From: Primulina eburnea
Taxonomy: Eukaryota > Streptophyta > Magnoliopsida > Lamiales > Gesneriaceae
Assembly: GCF_022965805.1 (NCBI RefSeq)
Contig: NC_133103.1
Span: 33,389,281-33,453,280 of the forward strand
DNA: 64,000 bases
Direction: 5' to 3'
Shown: positions 1 through 11,472 of the stretch, piece by piece
Layout of the letters: every line of letters starts with the position of its first letter
Numbering within the stretch: the first letter of the stretch is position 1
Notes under the pieces: generated by a model
Database searches by the model: none
What the model saw: only the letters and a program-made list of their open reading frames with translations
Told to the model about the DNA's origin: nothing
Position numbers and translations under genes: made by a program

Positions 1-145
1 TAAAAATTGACTTCTCAGTTAACCTCTTAAAACCATTATTCCCCCTTAATTGGTGCACAAAAATAATTAAAGCGAATAAATAAATATCAGAGATATTATT
101 TGTTGCTGAAACGTTGACGACCCTTCAGCTTCCTTGATAGTCTGC

Positions 146-153
146 TATAAATA
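146..153 (+). promoter_or_regulatory. TATA box of antisense ORF
   Basis: TATAAATA lies 64 bases before the ATG at 217, a normal plant distance giving a leader of about 35-40 bases. It is on the strand opposite to element A's own transcription. Confidence 0.5.
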
Positions 154-216
154 GAAATAACATTGTTAGTTTCAGTCATATTGGTGAAAGAAAGAAAAAA
201 CAATCATAACAAAAAA

Positions 217-615
217 ATGACAGATGCGAGTTGCTCGAGTATTTCGCCATTTTCTCTGGAAGCTAGGAAGGCTGCTATCGAAGATAAAGTCTTCTACACT
301 AGTCTTCCCTACCGGGAAAAATTACAGGAGCTTGCGTTCCTGTATAATTCTGGAGAGGCTACCACTCCCAGACTGGTGGCACAGTTGGCAGAAGTGCGGG
401 AGCGCTTGAATATAGCTATGTGGGTGGACGTCTTTAAAGATGGTCATATCTATCAGCTGATGCTCCAAAAGGAACTAGAGATTCTCAATCGCATAGCTTC
501 TTCTCACAGATTTTGTAAGACGTCTTCCTCAGCTCTATCAGTTTGGTTGAGAATGTGGATAGACGATGTAGAGGAAAAGTATGAAAATGTAATCCAAGCG
601 AATATTTATCGTTGA
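217..615 (+). CDS. Antisense accessory ORF of SIRE-type element, unknown 132-aa protein
   Basis: This intact 132-codon frame runs opposite to element A and lies between its RNase H end and the left window edge, where SIRE elements may carry an env-like gene. I chose the ATG at 217 because it is the first ATG in the frame and sits in an A-rich context; the frame is open upstream only without an ATG. A TATAAATA box is at 146-153 and AATAAA at 673-678, so the layout is a complete small gene. The product looks soluble and helical, with no signal peptide or membrane segment, and contains AIEDKVFYTSLPYREKLQEL near residues 20-39 and a Trp-rich stretch near 110-114. I do not recognise the family. 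Antisense extra ORFs are known from several plant LTR retrotransposons. It could be a passenger gene or an element-encoded regulator; the open frame beside decayed pol makes it notable. Confidence 0.55.
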   Translation: MTDASCSSISPFSLEARKAAIEDKVFYTSLPYREKLQELAFLYNSGEATTPRLVAQLAEVRERLNIAMWVDVFKDGHIYQLMLQKELEILNRIASSHRFCKTSSSALSVWLRMWIDDVEEKYENVIQANIYR

Positions 616-672
616 ATGAAATATTTATTTTGATGTAACTTTGTTTTTCTTTCATCAGTTGAGAGTCATATG

Positions 673-678
673 AATAAA
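673..678 (+). terminator. Possible polyadenylation signal of antisense ORF
   Basis: AATAAA occurs 58 bases after the stop codon of the 217-615 frame. Plant signals are loose, so this supports but does not prove a transcription unit. Confidence 0.35.
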
Positions 679-753
679 CAACTAACTGAAGAATCAGTAA
701 ATGACAGTAAAGCTGAAAGATGAATTAAGAATCAAGACAACAATAACAACAGA

Positions 754-1503
754 TTAGGATAAATCAATTAATCCAAGTATATTGCGAAAATGAGAAAACT
801 TAGTCTCAGCCGGTGGTTTGGTGAAGATATCAGCTGCTTGCTGCTCAGTTGAGACATATTCCAGTCTGATGTCCTTCTTCAGGGTATGATCTCTGATGAA
901 GTGATGTCTGACATCTATGTGCTTGGTTCTGTAGTGAAGAACTTGATTATAGGTGATAGCAATTGTACTTGTATTATCACAAAATATTGGCGATTCTTTA
1001 GCATCAATTCCATAATCTCTCAGTTGTTGTTGAATCCAGAGCAGTTGAGCACAACAGCTTCCAGCATCAAGATATTCTGCTTCAGTTGTGGAAGTTGCTA
1101 TGGATGTTTGCTTCTTGCTAAACCATGAGATCAGTCTGTCCCCTAGAAACTGACATGATCCACTAGTACTTTTACGATCAAGCTTACATCCTGCATAATC
1201 TGCATCGGAATATCCAACTAAATTGAAAGATGAATCTTTAGAATACCAATACCCAACATTTTGTGTGCCCTTAAGATATTTCAAAATACGCTTGGCAGCT
1301 GCAAAGTGTGATTGCATAGGATTTGCTTGAAATCTAGCACACATACATACAGAAAATACAATATCAGGATGACTAGCAGTTAGGTACAATAATGAACCTA
1401 TTAAACCTCTGTAAAGTATCGTCTCAACTGATATTCTCCCTTGATCAATGTCCAGTTTTACTGATGAGATAATGGGAGTACTTGCAGCTGAACATGATTC
1501 CAT
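754..1503 (-). pseudogene. Element A RNase H domain (copia)
   Basis: The frame encodes the end of RT and the RNase H domain of a SIRE-type copia polyprotein: YSDADYAGCKLDRKSTSG contains the first catalytic aspartate region, STTEAEYLDAGSC the conserved glutamate, and IFCDNTSTIAI the next aspartate. The C-terminus holds the usual QQAADIFTKP motif. The 249-residue frame is open, but it is separated from the RT by a stop near 1533, so the polyprotein is dead unless read through. Confidence 0.85.
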
Positions 1504-1533
1504 TCCAAAATTCTTCAGTAGTTCTTTCGTGTA

Positions 1534-2367
1534 TTAAGTTTGACTAATGAAGGTACCCGACTCTAGTTGCTTCACTTGTAATCCAAGAAAGAATGTCAGT
1601 TTCCCCATCATGCTCATTTCAAATTTCTCATGCATTAACTTAGCAAACTTCTCGCATAATTTGGGGTTAGTTGACCCAAAAATAATGTCATCAACATAAA
1701 TTTGAACGAGTAGAATATGATCATTTTTAGAAAATTTGAACAATGTCTTATCAACTGAACCAACAGAAAAATCGTGATCAGTTAGAAATTTTGAAAGAGT
1801 TTCATACCAAGCTCTTGGAGCTTGTTTAAGACCATATAAGGCTTTGTTCAAATGGTAGACATGATCAGGAAGGTGATGATTGACAAAACCTGGAGGTTGT
1901 TCAACATAGACTTCTTCCTGCAACTGGCCATTCAGAAATGCACTCCTTACATCCATTTGATAGACTTTGAAGTTTTTGAATTAAACATAGGCAAGGATTA
2001 TCCTGATTGCCTCCAGTCTTGCAACTGGTGCATATGTTTCATCGTAATCAATTCCTTCTTCTTGCCTATATCCTTGTGCTACTAGCCTTGCTTTGTTGCG
2101 CACAACTGAACCATCTTCGTTCAGTTTGTTCCTGTACACCCATTTTGTACCTATAACAGTTTTTGAAATTGGTCTTGGAACTAAGTTCCAGACATTGTTA
2201 TGGATAAACTGATTTAGCTCCTCTTGCATTGCATTTATCCAGTTTGGATCAGCAAGAGCTTCATCAGTCTTCATGGGCTCTAGTTGTGATACGAAAGCTG
2301 AATGAATGAATAGATTGAGCATCTGATTTCTGGTTCTCACTGGATCAGATGGTTTACCTATTACCAA
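1534..2367 (-). pseudogene. Element A reverse transcriptase (copia), frameshifted
   Basis: Two adjoining frames (2367-1981 and 1956-1534) make up the copia RT. The first has [11 protein letters not shown] and [20 protein letters not shown]. The second has [33 protein letters not shown] and the active-site YVDDIIFG. A frame break lies between 1957 and 1980. The RT motifs are undamaged where readable, but the protein cannot be made in one piece. Confidence 0.9.
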
Positions 2368-2388
2368 CTCTGGAGGATGTGATTTCTT

Positions 2389-3532
2389 CTATCTGAGTTC
2401 AGCATTTATTGCTTCTGAATCAGCAACTGCTTCTGTGGGCAACTGAACATTTTCAGTTTCAGTTGGTAACTGAATGTCATTTGGTGGCTCTATTAACTGA
2501 TCATTAGGAACAGCTTCTGGTTCTTCTGGTTGATCTAATGCTTCTGGTTCAGGTGTTTGGAGGTTGCTTTGATTGATATGCATGTCTTCTTCATCATTAT
2601 CATCCAAGCTTATATCTGTAAATCTATCAGCTAGCTCAACTTGATCAGTTGGCTTATTAGTTAGTACAGTTTCATCAAAAAAACATGGATAGATTCCTCA
2701 ACATTTAAAGTATTTTTGTTGAAGACTCTATAAGATTTACTTACTGAAGAATAACCAAGAAATATTCCTTCTGCAGATTTAGCATCAAAGGGTTTTAAAT
2801 GAGTTTTACCATTGACAAGTATAAAACATCTGCAGCCGAATATTTTGAAGTAGGAAACCACACTTTTTCTTCCATGCCAGATCTCATAAGGTGTTTTCAT
2901 ATGATTCTTATTAATCATTGATCTGTTTTGAGTGTAACACGCAATGTTCACTGCCTCTGCCCAAAACCTTTGAGAGATATTAGAATCAGCAAGCATTGTT
3001 CTAGCAGCCTCTTTGAGGGTCCGATTTCTCCTTTCAGCTACACCATTTTGCTGAGGAGTTCTAGCTGCTGAAAGCTCATGCTTGATTCCGGTATTCTCTA
3101 AATAATTGAAAGAATTTGATTGATAAATTTAGTTCCTCGATCGGATCTGATTCTATCAATTCAAACTGATTTTTCATTTAATAATCTTTTGAAAAGCTTA
3201 ATCAGTTGAGCAGCAGTTTGGTCTTTGGATTTGAGAAATATAAACCAAGTGAATCTTGAAAAATCATCTACAACCACCATGGTGTATTTCATTCCCCCTA
3301 AGCTCATGACTGGCATTGGACCAAATAGATCCATATGTAACAGCTCTAAGCATCGGGAAGAAGATTTACGACCCTTGTTCTTAAAAGAGGATTTGATTTG
3401 TTTACCAAACTGACATGCTGAGCAAATTTTGTCTTTGATAAAATCCATTTTGGGCAATCCAGTAACAAGATCATGGTTACTCAAATATGCAATAGACTTG
3501 AAGTTCAGGTGGTTTAATCTCATATGCCACAA
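2389..3532 (-). pseudogene. Element A integrase and acidic linker, broken
   Basis: The frame 3532-3161 gives the integrase zinc region (H-M-R-L-N-H, then C-S-A-C) and the first catalytic aspartate in LLHMDLFGPMPVMSLGG. The frame 2996-2661 continues the integrase C-terminal part (MLADSNISQRFWAEAVNIAC; PYEIWHGRKSVVSYFKIFGC). Residues from 2607-2389 are an acidic, Pro/Glu-rich linker usual between integrase and RT. Between 2997 and 3160 the frame is interrupted. Confidence 0.85.
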
Positions 3533-3601
3533 CCATTTTTTAGAGGATTTTGAAGTAATAAAACATTCTGGTGCATAAGGTTGATCATTCCAGCTGACTT
3601 T

Positions 3602-3949
3602 TTAAGTGTTTCCACACCTTTTGCCAGTTAGGATGATCTCTTCAGTTGAGTTTTTGACTGAACAAGAATGTTTGCCAAACTGAACTGAGAATCCATTATC
3701 GCATAATTGACTGATACTAATCAGATTATACTTAAGATTCTCAACTAATAATACATCATTAATGGTGAAGTTACCATGGATAAGCTTATCCTTACCCACA
3801 GTTTTACCTTTAGAATTATCTCCAAAACTGATGTTTGGTCCAGTGTATTTGACCAGTTGAGATAATAAGTCTGAATCTCCTGTCATGTGGCGTGAACATC
3901 CGCTATCCAAGTACCATATAGATTCAATGCTTGTACCTGTTACCTGCAA
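3602..3949 (-). pseudogene. Element A aspartic protease region (copia)
   Basis: The frame contains the protease active site IWYLDSGCSRHMTG, with the DSG variant normal for SIRE elements, followed by the GAG-pre-integrase region (DVLLVENLKYNLISISQLCD). It is cut from both neighbours by stops, so this is a remnant. Confidence 0.8.
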
Positions 3950-5142
3950 TCACACACAAGATAAGATTTTGGTACCCTTTTACTATTTGGGTCCAAAAGG
4001 TTATTAGTCCTTTAGGAATCCAGACTTGGATCAGTCTAACTGACCGTCCAGTTGCTATATTCTAGATGTTCTTTCCCGGTCTGTGTGTGCTTGGTGTATG
4101 GTGTGCAGGAGATACAATATGTGATTTGCCCTTTTTCAACTGATTGTTCAGCCAGTATCTCTTCTGAACTGGCTTCCTGTTATAGTATTTGAGTAATTTT
4201 TTCTGAAAATTTTTGGTGGCTAACTTCGTGAGTCAGTCGCAACTTTTGGGCTATAACCAATAGCACATCTTTTGCCCTTGTTCATACTTTGAGTTGGATG
4301 TTCAATCAGTTTACTTGGCTCAGCTTGTTCTTGTACAATAACTTATTTGACAAAGTGAATGTATTTCCCTTTATCCATATTCAGTTTTTGTCGAGTATCC
4401 TTGGGAGACATTTCATCTTTGTTACTGAACCCTAAACCAGTAGAAGATTCTCCTTCTCGAGTTGTGACTGCTGGAGTAGAAGATTATCCTTCTCGAGTTT
4501 GCAATTCAAAGTCGTAAGATTTCAAATAAGCAAATAGATCATGAAGCTCAACTTTGTTCAGATCCTTGGATTCCCTCATTGCCATGGTCTTTACATCCCA
4601 CTCCTTGGGAAGACCTCTGATTATCTTCAATGCAACTTCTTTGTTTGAGTACACTTTCCAAGTGCATTTAGTTCATTGATGATGCAGCTGGTTCTTTCAT
4701 CATAATCATGCATCATTTCACCAACTCTCATTTTGATATTGTCAAACTTCTGAACAGCAACAAAAAGTTTGTTTTCTTTGGTTTATTCGTTCCCTTCGCA
4801 GAGCTGGATCAGCTTTTCCCAAATTTCTTTGGCTGTCTTGCACATTTTGATTTTGCAGAAAGTTACTTTATCCAGCGTCTTATATAGTATATCCTTTGCC
4901 ACATTATCCAAGTTGGCTTTTCTTTTATCCTCTGTGTTCCATTCTTCTCTGGGCTTTTCTATACGATGAAGTGCCCCATCAGTAATGGCAACAGCTGTGT
5001 TTGCTTTCAAAATCTTCATGGGTCCGTCAGTTATAACGTACCACGTATCATCATCTTGTGCAGCTAGGTGAGCCTGCATCCTGATCTTTCAATGATCAAA
5101 GTCTTCTCTAGAGAACATATGAATCTTGTTGAATGAAGACAT
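3950..5142 (-). pseudogene. Element A gag, heavily decayed
   Basis: The gag start is near 5142 (Met-Ser-Ser-Phe-Asn). After an early stop, the readable part 5079-4783 contains QAHLAAQDDDTWYVITDGP and TAKEIWEKLIQLCEGNE, both SIRE gag features. From 4782 to 3950 the reading is scattered over all three frames with many stops; no zinc knuckle can be read in one frame. The region is non-functional. Confidence 0.75.
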
Positions 5143-5185
5143 AATGAATAATTTGAGTATATATATTTTGAGACGAGATATAATC

Positions 5186-5197
5186 GCTCTGATACCA
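5186..5197 (-). promoter_or_regulatory. Primer-binding site of element A (tRNA-iMet)
   Basis: On the minus strand this reads TGGTATCAGAGC, the 12-base complement of the plant initiator tRNA-Met 3' end. It sits two bases inside the LTR end at 5200. Confidence 0.9.
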
Positions 5198-5199
5198 CT

Positions 5200-6165
5200 T
5201 GAAAGGATCGGTTAAACTAATAAAGAGTGTTTAGAGGGGGGTGTTGAATAAACACTTCTCGAATTTATGTATTCTTCGACAATATGAGTTCAGTTATGTT
5301 ACAAACTGAAACTAAATATCCCGTCGGTCAATGACAATCAGTTAAACTGAACAAAACAATTGCGGAAAATGAACTGACTGAAAGATAGAGTATCTAACTG
5401 AAATAATGACAGAAGTAAAAGATAACACAATATGTTTCTGGATGTTCGGAGACTTGAATAACTCCTACGTCACCTCTTCTATCACGAGGATAGGATATCC
5501 ACTAAAAGACTTTGATCAAATACAAGATACTGCACTGACCCACTTTATTTTGGACTTATCACTTTGCCACAACTGAAACTCTTAGTATATAACACTTTTA
5601 CAGATGGTAACTGATGTTAGCACATCTTAGAAAATCTATCAAAGATTACAAAGTGATATTTAAGCTCGAGAATGTAGCCTTGAATGCTACTGATAAAACT
5701 AGTAAGCGAGAGCTTTTGGCTTCTGAGTATGAGTAGATATTTTAGCAGCGTAACAGCAAGTAGAATGAGATAGCTAAGATCAGTTGTTGTTTCTTCGGCT
5801 GCTATCTTCGATTATTTACAGGCTTCTCTCTCAACGGTAACATTAAAGGATATTTGAATATTCTAACCGTTGATTGCCACGTTGATATACTCTGACAGTC
5901 GTACACTGCTTATCTGAAATGCGGCGTTCCACTACCAGTTGCAGGTAGTTGTACTATTTGTCGGTTGTCGCTTTCAACTGATGACGTGTACAGCTGAGAG
6001 ATCAACTTGTAAAGAATCAGTTGGCGAGAATGAACTTCAGTTGTATCGATCAGTTAACTGAATTCAGCTGATGACGTGTTAAGTTGGCGATCAGTTCAGT
6101 TGCTTAGTTCAGTTGGTTTATCTTTTGTCAAAACACCGGAATTAAGTTTCAAACAGACTCTACCA
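5200..6165 (-). repeat. 5' LTR of element A
   Basis: On the minus strand the LTR begins TGGTAGAGTC at 6165 and ends in CA at 5200, directly before the PBS. It is 966 bp long. The other LTR is not in the window, so its boundary at 6165 rests on the TG/CA ends and on the adjoining TSD of element B (6162-6166). It contains many Tyr/Gln-like short repeats of the CAGTTGA type. Confidence 0.75.
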
Positions 6166-6230
6166 GTGTAATGCCCGAAAATCGTAGATGGATAAGACGA
6201 GATTATGGAATGTCGCAATGATGAAAGACC

Positions 6231-6415
6231 GCACCTGCGCTACCATGATTGACCGCACCCGCGGTTGTTAGGCAGAAATTTAGAGTTTGAGTTCGAGAGG
6301 AGACCGTACCCGCGGTAAAAATGATATTGCACCCGCGGTCAAGTTTCTGGAAATTTTAGAATGTAGGCCGTGAGCTGAGCGTACCCGCGGTGGAGAGGCA
6401 GCGCGCCCGCGGTGC
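6231..6415 (+). promoter_or_regulatory. Array of six GC-rich palindromes in U3 of B 5' LTR
   Basis: Copies of ACCGCACCCGCGGT or close variants occur in an otherwise AT-rich LTR. The unit is an interrupted palindrome (ACCGC...GCGGT). The array lies in the first 250 bases of the LTR, where U3 enhancers are expected. Function is inferred from position only. Confidence 0.5.
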
Positions 6416-7887
6416 AACGTGTTTGCTGAAAAATAATAACACTTGTCCTAGGCCATGCATATACGTTGAGGTGTCTTTCATTCCCTCACTATCTCAGCAG
6501 TAAAAACCGAGAGGGAGATCTGAAAGTTCCTATAGTTGCATCCTAGCTTGAAACTTAACTTGTGCAATATCTATTCATCTGATTTGTATTCCGAGTAGAG
6601 ATTCTTGCTCCTTGCATCATAAGATTCAAAATGATGTAAGTATTTATATGTTTCAGCATGTTTTGAAGATTAGATGTTGGGGAAATTTGTATATGAGTGA
6701 GATTATATGTTCTTATGATTATAAGCAACATTTCTTCGCAACCGGATCGAAGAATTGATATCGTATGCAATTTGTGTAAATTCCAGCATGTTGGCCGAAA
6801 CTAGATGATGTAGAATTATTGTGTTTTGGCTTAGTATTGTTGTAGATTTCGAGTTGTGATGTTAGTTGATTGTTGTTTGAGTTATCGGTATCGAGAAACT
6901 ACACCGTTATGCCGTCGAAATGTACCGAGATAGATTATTGATAAATACATGTGTTGATTTGAGTTAAAGAGTGATAGAATACATCTTGAATATGTTATTT
7001 CAGATTGAATTTGTTATCGATCATGAATTTAGACTGATATCCGTTGATACTATATTGATGGAAATATCGAGAGTGTATTATTATACCGTCGAGACCTCAG
7101 TAGATGGATTCAATTAGATTCCGTATTGATTGAGATTGGAGATCATAATTGTATTATCATTGATTCTGAGATGTTGGGATCGATATCTGATAGATATGTT
7201 ATTACTGGGTATATCGTTATTGCGCAGTTATGACATTGAAATATAATTTGATTGAATTCTGATTATATCCAGTATTGATTTGAGAATGTATATTGATACT
7301 GTAGCTATTCGATATTGTTATTGTCAGATTGGAATGGACAAATTGGAATCCAAGACTTCAATTTTGTCAGACCGCGAAGAGAAAGGTATAATTCATGTTG
7401 ATGCGGGATTGCACAACTCGAGTTAGATTCGACTCGAGTCTCCCAAAATCACATACTAGATTGTTTATACTTTGATATGGTGTGCCTTGTTTATAGATTC
7501 ATATTCAAGCCTTTAAGATAGGTGTGTCATTTGGTAGATTCTCCAAATAACTAGACGTTCGGTGGTATCGACGCTTCGGATCAGAATCACTCCGATTGTA
7601 GACATTCGATACAGTCAAGACCGAAGTCTAGGAATAAGATGTAACGCCACCCCGAATGGGAGAGTATGTGGGAGATCTGTTACATCTTATTCACATCGGG
7701 ATCCCGAGAGTTATATAAGAGTCAAGTCCAAGATATGAGTTAGATTTTAAGTTGATTGTCTTATATTGCTCATATTTTATAGACTAGGTGGAACATGATG
7801 TTATTGATTTTATTCATGATAGTATGCTTCATGATTTATATTGTGTATATGCATGTTTACATGTTTTATACTGGGGATTTATTCTCA

Positions 7888-7934
7888 CTGGAATATCCGG
7901 CTGTTGTTGTATCTGTATGTGTGCAGAACAACAG
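7888..7934 (+). promoter_or_regulatory. Conserved double stem-loop in B 5' LTR
   Basis: An imperfect CTGGA...TCCGG hairpin is followed at once by CTGTTGTT (7901-7908) pairing with AACAACAG (7927-7934). Related LTRs in the window have the same pair of hairpins, some with a C-G pair replacing the last T-A pair. Confidence 0.5.
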
Positions 7935-8234
7935 GTGGGGCAGGATCAGGGTCAAGACAAAGATGAGAGATCGAGTTAGCGTGGTGATCTCGGGCGCAGC
8001 AGATTACTAGTGATTGTACATATGATTTGTAGTTTGTATAGAACACTAGTTTGTATGAATGTACTTAAATAAGAAATATATTTAAGCTTGTGGAAATAAA
8101 ATAGAAACAACTCTTGTGCTTAGATTATATACATTTGATTTAATGTTAAAAGCAAAATTTTGACCCACATTTTCTATTAAAGTTCCAATTAATCCCAGAC
8201 AGAATTGAGTTAGAGCCCGGGTCCCCACAACAGG

Positions 8235-8246
8235 TGGTATCAGAGC
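8235..8246 (+). promoter_or_regulatory. Primer-binding site of element B (tRNA-iMet)
   Basis: TGGTATCAGAGC is an exact 12-base complement of the initiator tRNA-Met 3' end and begins six bases after the LTR. Confidence 0.9.
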
Positions 8247-8591
8247 GATAGATCCTTTAAACTGAGATAGAAGCTAGTGAGCGGGGTAGAATGAGTTCTT
8301 TTTCCTTGCTTAACTATTGATACTAGCATGAGAATATTGTATTACTATTATACTTATGTTCTATGCTAGCATGGAAGCATGTTTTATTGCTTTGAGAGTA
8401 CATGGTTACTTGATTTCTCTAGTAATTGTAATGTGTACTTGTAAAGAATGAATCAGAACCGACTCTTGATCAGCTATAAGATGATCAGAGGAGGACTAGA
8501 ACAGTTTTGTTGTATTGGTTACTAATTCTTTTGGTAATCAGATATACCTCCTCGAAGAATTCGAGAATCAGGTGGTACTTCGACTAATCAG

Positions 8592-9582
8592 ATGGATGTG
8601 TCAGAAACTCTGGTGGAAACACAGTTAAAGAGATTTCAGTTGTTTCAACCGCCAATTCTGAAGGGTACTGAGATGTCAGTTGATTGTGAAAATTTTCTAG
8701 AGGATATAGAAATGCTATTTGATTTCCTTGACTTCACAGATGATTGTAAAGTTAAACTGATTGGGCATCAGTTACGGGAAGCCGCAAGGAGTTGGTGGCT
8801 GGTAACCAAGGAAGCCCTAGAACAACGTGGTTCAGTGATTACGTGGAAACTTTTTAAGGTTGAATTCTATCAAAGATTTTTCCCCGTATCATACAGACAG
8901 GATAAAGGTGCAGAGCTTGCAAATCGGAGACAAGGTCAGTTGAATATTGATGAGTATCTGGCCCAGTTCTTCACCTTGCTACATTTTGTCCCTCACATGG
9001 CCAGGAATGATGAAGCTGTATGTGGTCAGTTCATCCAGGGATTGAATCTGGAATTACGGACATTGGTTAATGTGAAACAACCGAATAACTTTGTTGATAC
9101 TTTGAACAGAGCTAGAAAAGCAGAAACAGTTCTGAGAAGACAAGAGGAAGCTTCGTATGTTCTTCCAGCACCGAAACCACAAGAACTGCTTTCTAGAATC
9201 GAGGTTGGCAGCACCAGTGGTGGAAAAAAGAACAGTTGAAAGCTCGAAAGAAACAGTTTAAGAAGTTAGGAAGCGGTTCGTCCAGCTCCAGTGATTCTAG
9301 CCCGAGTTATACCGGAGTGTATTGTAGAACCTGTGGAGGAAGACATCTCACAGAGCAATGCCAAGGTGTGTCTGGCAGTTGCAATACCTGTAGACGACCA
9401 GGACATTTTGCGAGAGTCTGTCCACAAAGAGGTTCCCGAAGACTTCAGGGAGCAGAAGCATCAGGTAGCAGTGACAGAGGAACAGACCCAGGATACACTT
9501 GATTATATAGTGACAGGTACTCGTTCTTTTATGATTATTCTGTGTATGTATTGAGAGATCTTCATACATCTTACACATTATT
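8592..9582 (+). pseudogene. Element B gag (Ty3/gypsy), one frameshift, cut by element C
   Basis: From the ATG at 8592 the frame encodes a retrotransposon gag domain (ARSWWLVTKE; FKVEFYQRFFPVSYRQDKG; QGQLNIDEYLAQF). It ends at 9239, and the reading continues in another frame from about 9236 to 9502 with a Ser-rich stretch and the zinc knuckle CNTCRRPGHFARVC. The break coincides with a run of six A's, consistent with a slippage indel. A stop at 9502 follows; the protease would lie further on, but element C is inserted at 9583. The companion gag in element C is similar but not the same. Confidence 0.8.
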
Positions 9583-9879
9583 TGTGGGGACCCGGACGCT
9601 AATCATCTTCTTAATCATCTTTGGGATTTAATTATCAATTAAGATAATACAGGGTCTAAAAATTTTTCTTTTTAGAATAACGTGCGGAAGGTAATGGCGA
9701 TCTACAAAATATACATATCTGTATAAACTACAATTCAGTATAAAGATACAACAATCTTTTAACTAATCTAAGGTTCAACTACTATAGTTCAAGTAATAAA
9801 ACCCAAATCTATCCAAGTCCGGAACCACCACGCTAACTCGTCTCCTCTCGTCATCTTCTCGACCCTGATCCAGCCCCAC

Positions 9880-9928
9880 CTGTTGTCATGCACACATACA
9901 AAACAAGACAACAGCCGGATAACTCCGG
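9880..9928 (-). promoter_or_regulatory. Conserved double stem-loop in C 3' LTR
   Basis: On the minus strand CCGGAGTTATCCGG (hairpin) is followed by CTGTTGTC pairing with GACAACAG (plus-strand 9907-9914 and 9880-9887). The outer eight pairs are perfect. Confidence 0.5.
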
Positions 9929-11472
9929 TGAGAATAAATCCCAGTATAAAACATGGTAAGCATGTATAGAAACAATCTAAATCATAAAACATGCTATCAT
10001 GTTCATATTCAAAAGTAATAGATTTCATAATCTATGAAGTCAAATCAAAATAAGCATGCAACTCAATTCAGATAAACATGCAATTCAATTCAATTCATAT
10101 AAACATGCTATCATGACTGAAAGCAATAACCATGGGTTTCATAATCTATGAAACCACATCTCTAAACACATACAGCTCTAGTCAAATCATGTCTAGACTC
10201 GACTCGACTATAACTCTAGGGATCCCGGTGTGAATAAGACGTCACTGTCTGTCACCTACCCTACCAATCGAGGTGTTGTACGTCTTATTCCTAGACTTCG
10301 GCCTGATCTGTATCCGCATCTACAATAGGGGCGGTGATCTTCCCCTAAGCTGTGATATCGCCGAACGTCTAGAAGTCTGGATGATCTCGCAGACTTTCCT
10401 ATCTTAATGCATGAATACAAAATCTGTAAGCAAGCATAATCATCTGAACATGATTTGCATACAAGTTCTATACGCAAATCGATCTATAACAAACATAATC
10501 ATATCAAGATATGCAATAATCATATCACGATAAAGCATAAACAAGAATATAGTATGTGATTTATTGGGCAACTCAAGGATGATCTCGATTGAGTTGTTTC
10601 TTCCCGAATATCACATGAATTATACCTTTGTCGTCCCCGTCTGAGGAAGACGAAGTCTCGAAGTTCAGTCTGTCCATATCCGATCTGACATGACAATATA
10701 AATACACTGTATCAATGTGTAACTCAAAACACAATCTGTTCTGATCAATACTCAACTCAGTACAAAATCTGATTAATATCTGAACAAAATACAATCTGAT
10801 TCATATCAACAATATCACGATATAATCGAAATCATTTCTGAATCTAATCAATCTGAATCAGCTGATGTTTCAACGGTACAAGAATACAGTCTTGATAAAC
10901 CCGTCGATGTCAACATCACAAATATCATATCAGAACTCGTAATCAATACCATATTATCATTCTTCTAATTACAGCATATCAATATCTATCAAATGCAACT
11001 CAAGATATGCTGAGATTCATAACATAGTCATACGGTATGATTTCTTCGATCTGACTTCACATATATACTGAATAATCTATCCAGAACACATAAAATAATT
11101 ATCTCTCTATTCCTCAAGCAAGAACAATACAAATCTAGTGTTTAATCTAAATCAATATCTTCTGAAAATCATAACAATTACAGAAACAGTCTGTTCTTTA
11201 ATCTGTCTTCAATTCTACATTGTCTACGGTAGTAGAAACACCATATCTGAATCCCATGCAATTCTAGAAACATCATATTTTCAAAACACTGCAAAACGTA
11301 ATAAAACTTACGTCCTTGTGTAGCTCTAGTTGCGAGGAATATGATACTGCGTTCAGATTTGAATTCTGATAGACGAATCTTCCACAATCGTAAATCTAAA
11401 AGGCGTAAGGATTTTCTTTCCAAAATCTCGTCCCTTTTTCCGATTTTCTGATGGATTTACGTGTCATGCTCC

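Larger units (their letters stand above)
1..6165 (-). mobile_element. Element A: SIRE-type Ty1/copia retrotransposon, decayed, 3' LTR outside window
   Basis: The order read on the minus strand is LTR (6165-5200), PBS, gag, protease, integrase, reverse transcriptase and RNase H (754), which is the Ty1/copia order. The RT contains [10 protein letters not shown] and the protease WYLDSGCSRHMTG, both usual in the SIRE lineage. All domains are broken by frameshifts or stops. The sequence between the RNase H stop and the window edge (1-753) does not resemble the 5' LTR, so the 3' LTR lies to the left of the window. A purine-rich stretch on the minus strand (opposite 41-47) could be a polypurine tract. 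An antisense gene occupies this post-pol space. Confidence 0.85.
6167..8229 (+). repeat. 5' LTR of element B
   Basis: It starts TGTAATGCCCG and ends GGGTCCCCACA just before the PBS; length 2063 bp. It contains six GC-rich palindromic motifs (about 6231-6412) and, near its 3' end, the two stem-loops at 7888-7934. The 3' LTR of the same element lacks about 500 bp that are present here between roughly 6690 and 7195. Confidence 0.9.

Noticed and set aside
9789..10028. 79-codon frame in the C LTR (also 15828-16067 and a variant at 23102-23362)
   Set aside because: It covers the conserved stem-loop region; variation between LTRs includes frame-changing differences, so the conservation is better explained by RNA or DNA structure than by protein.
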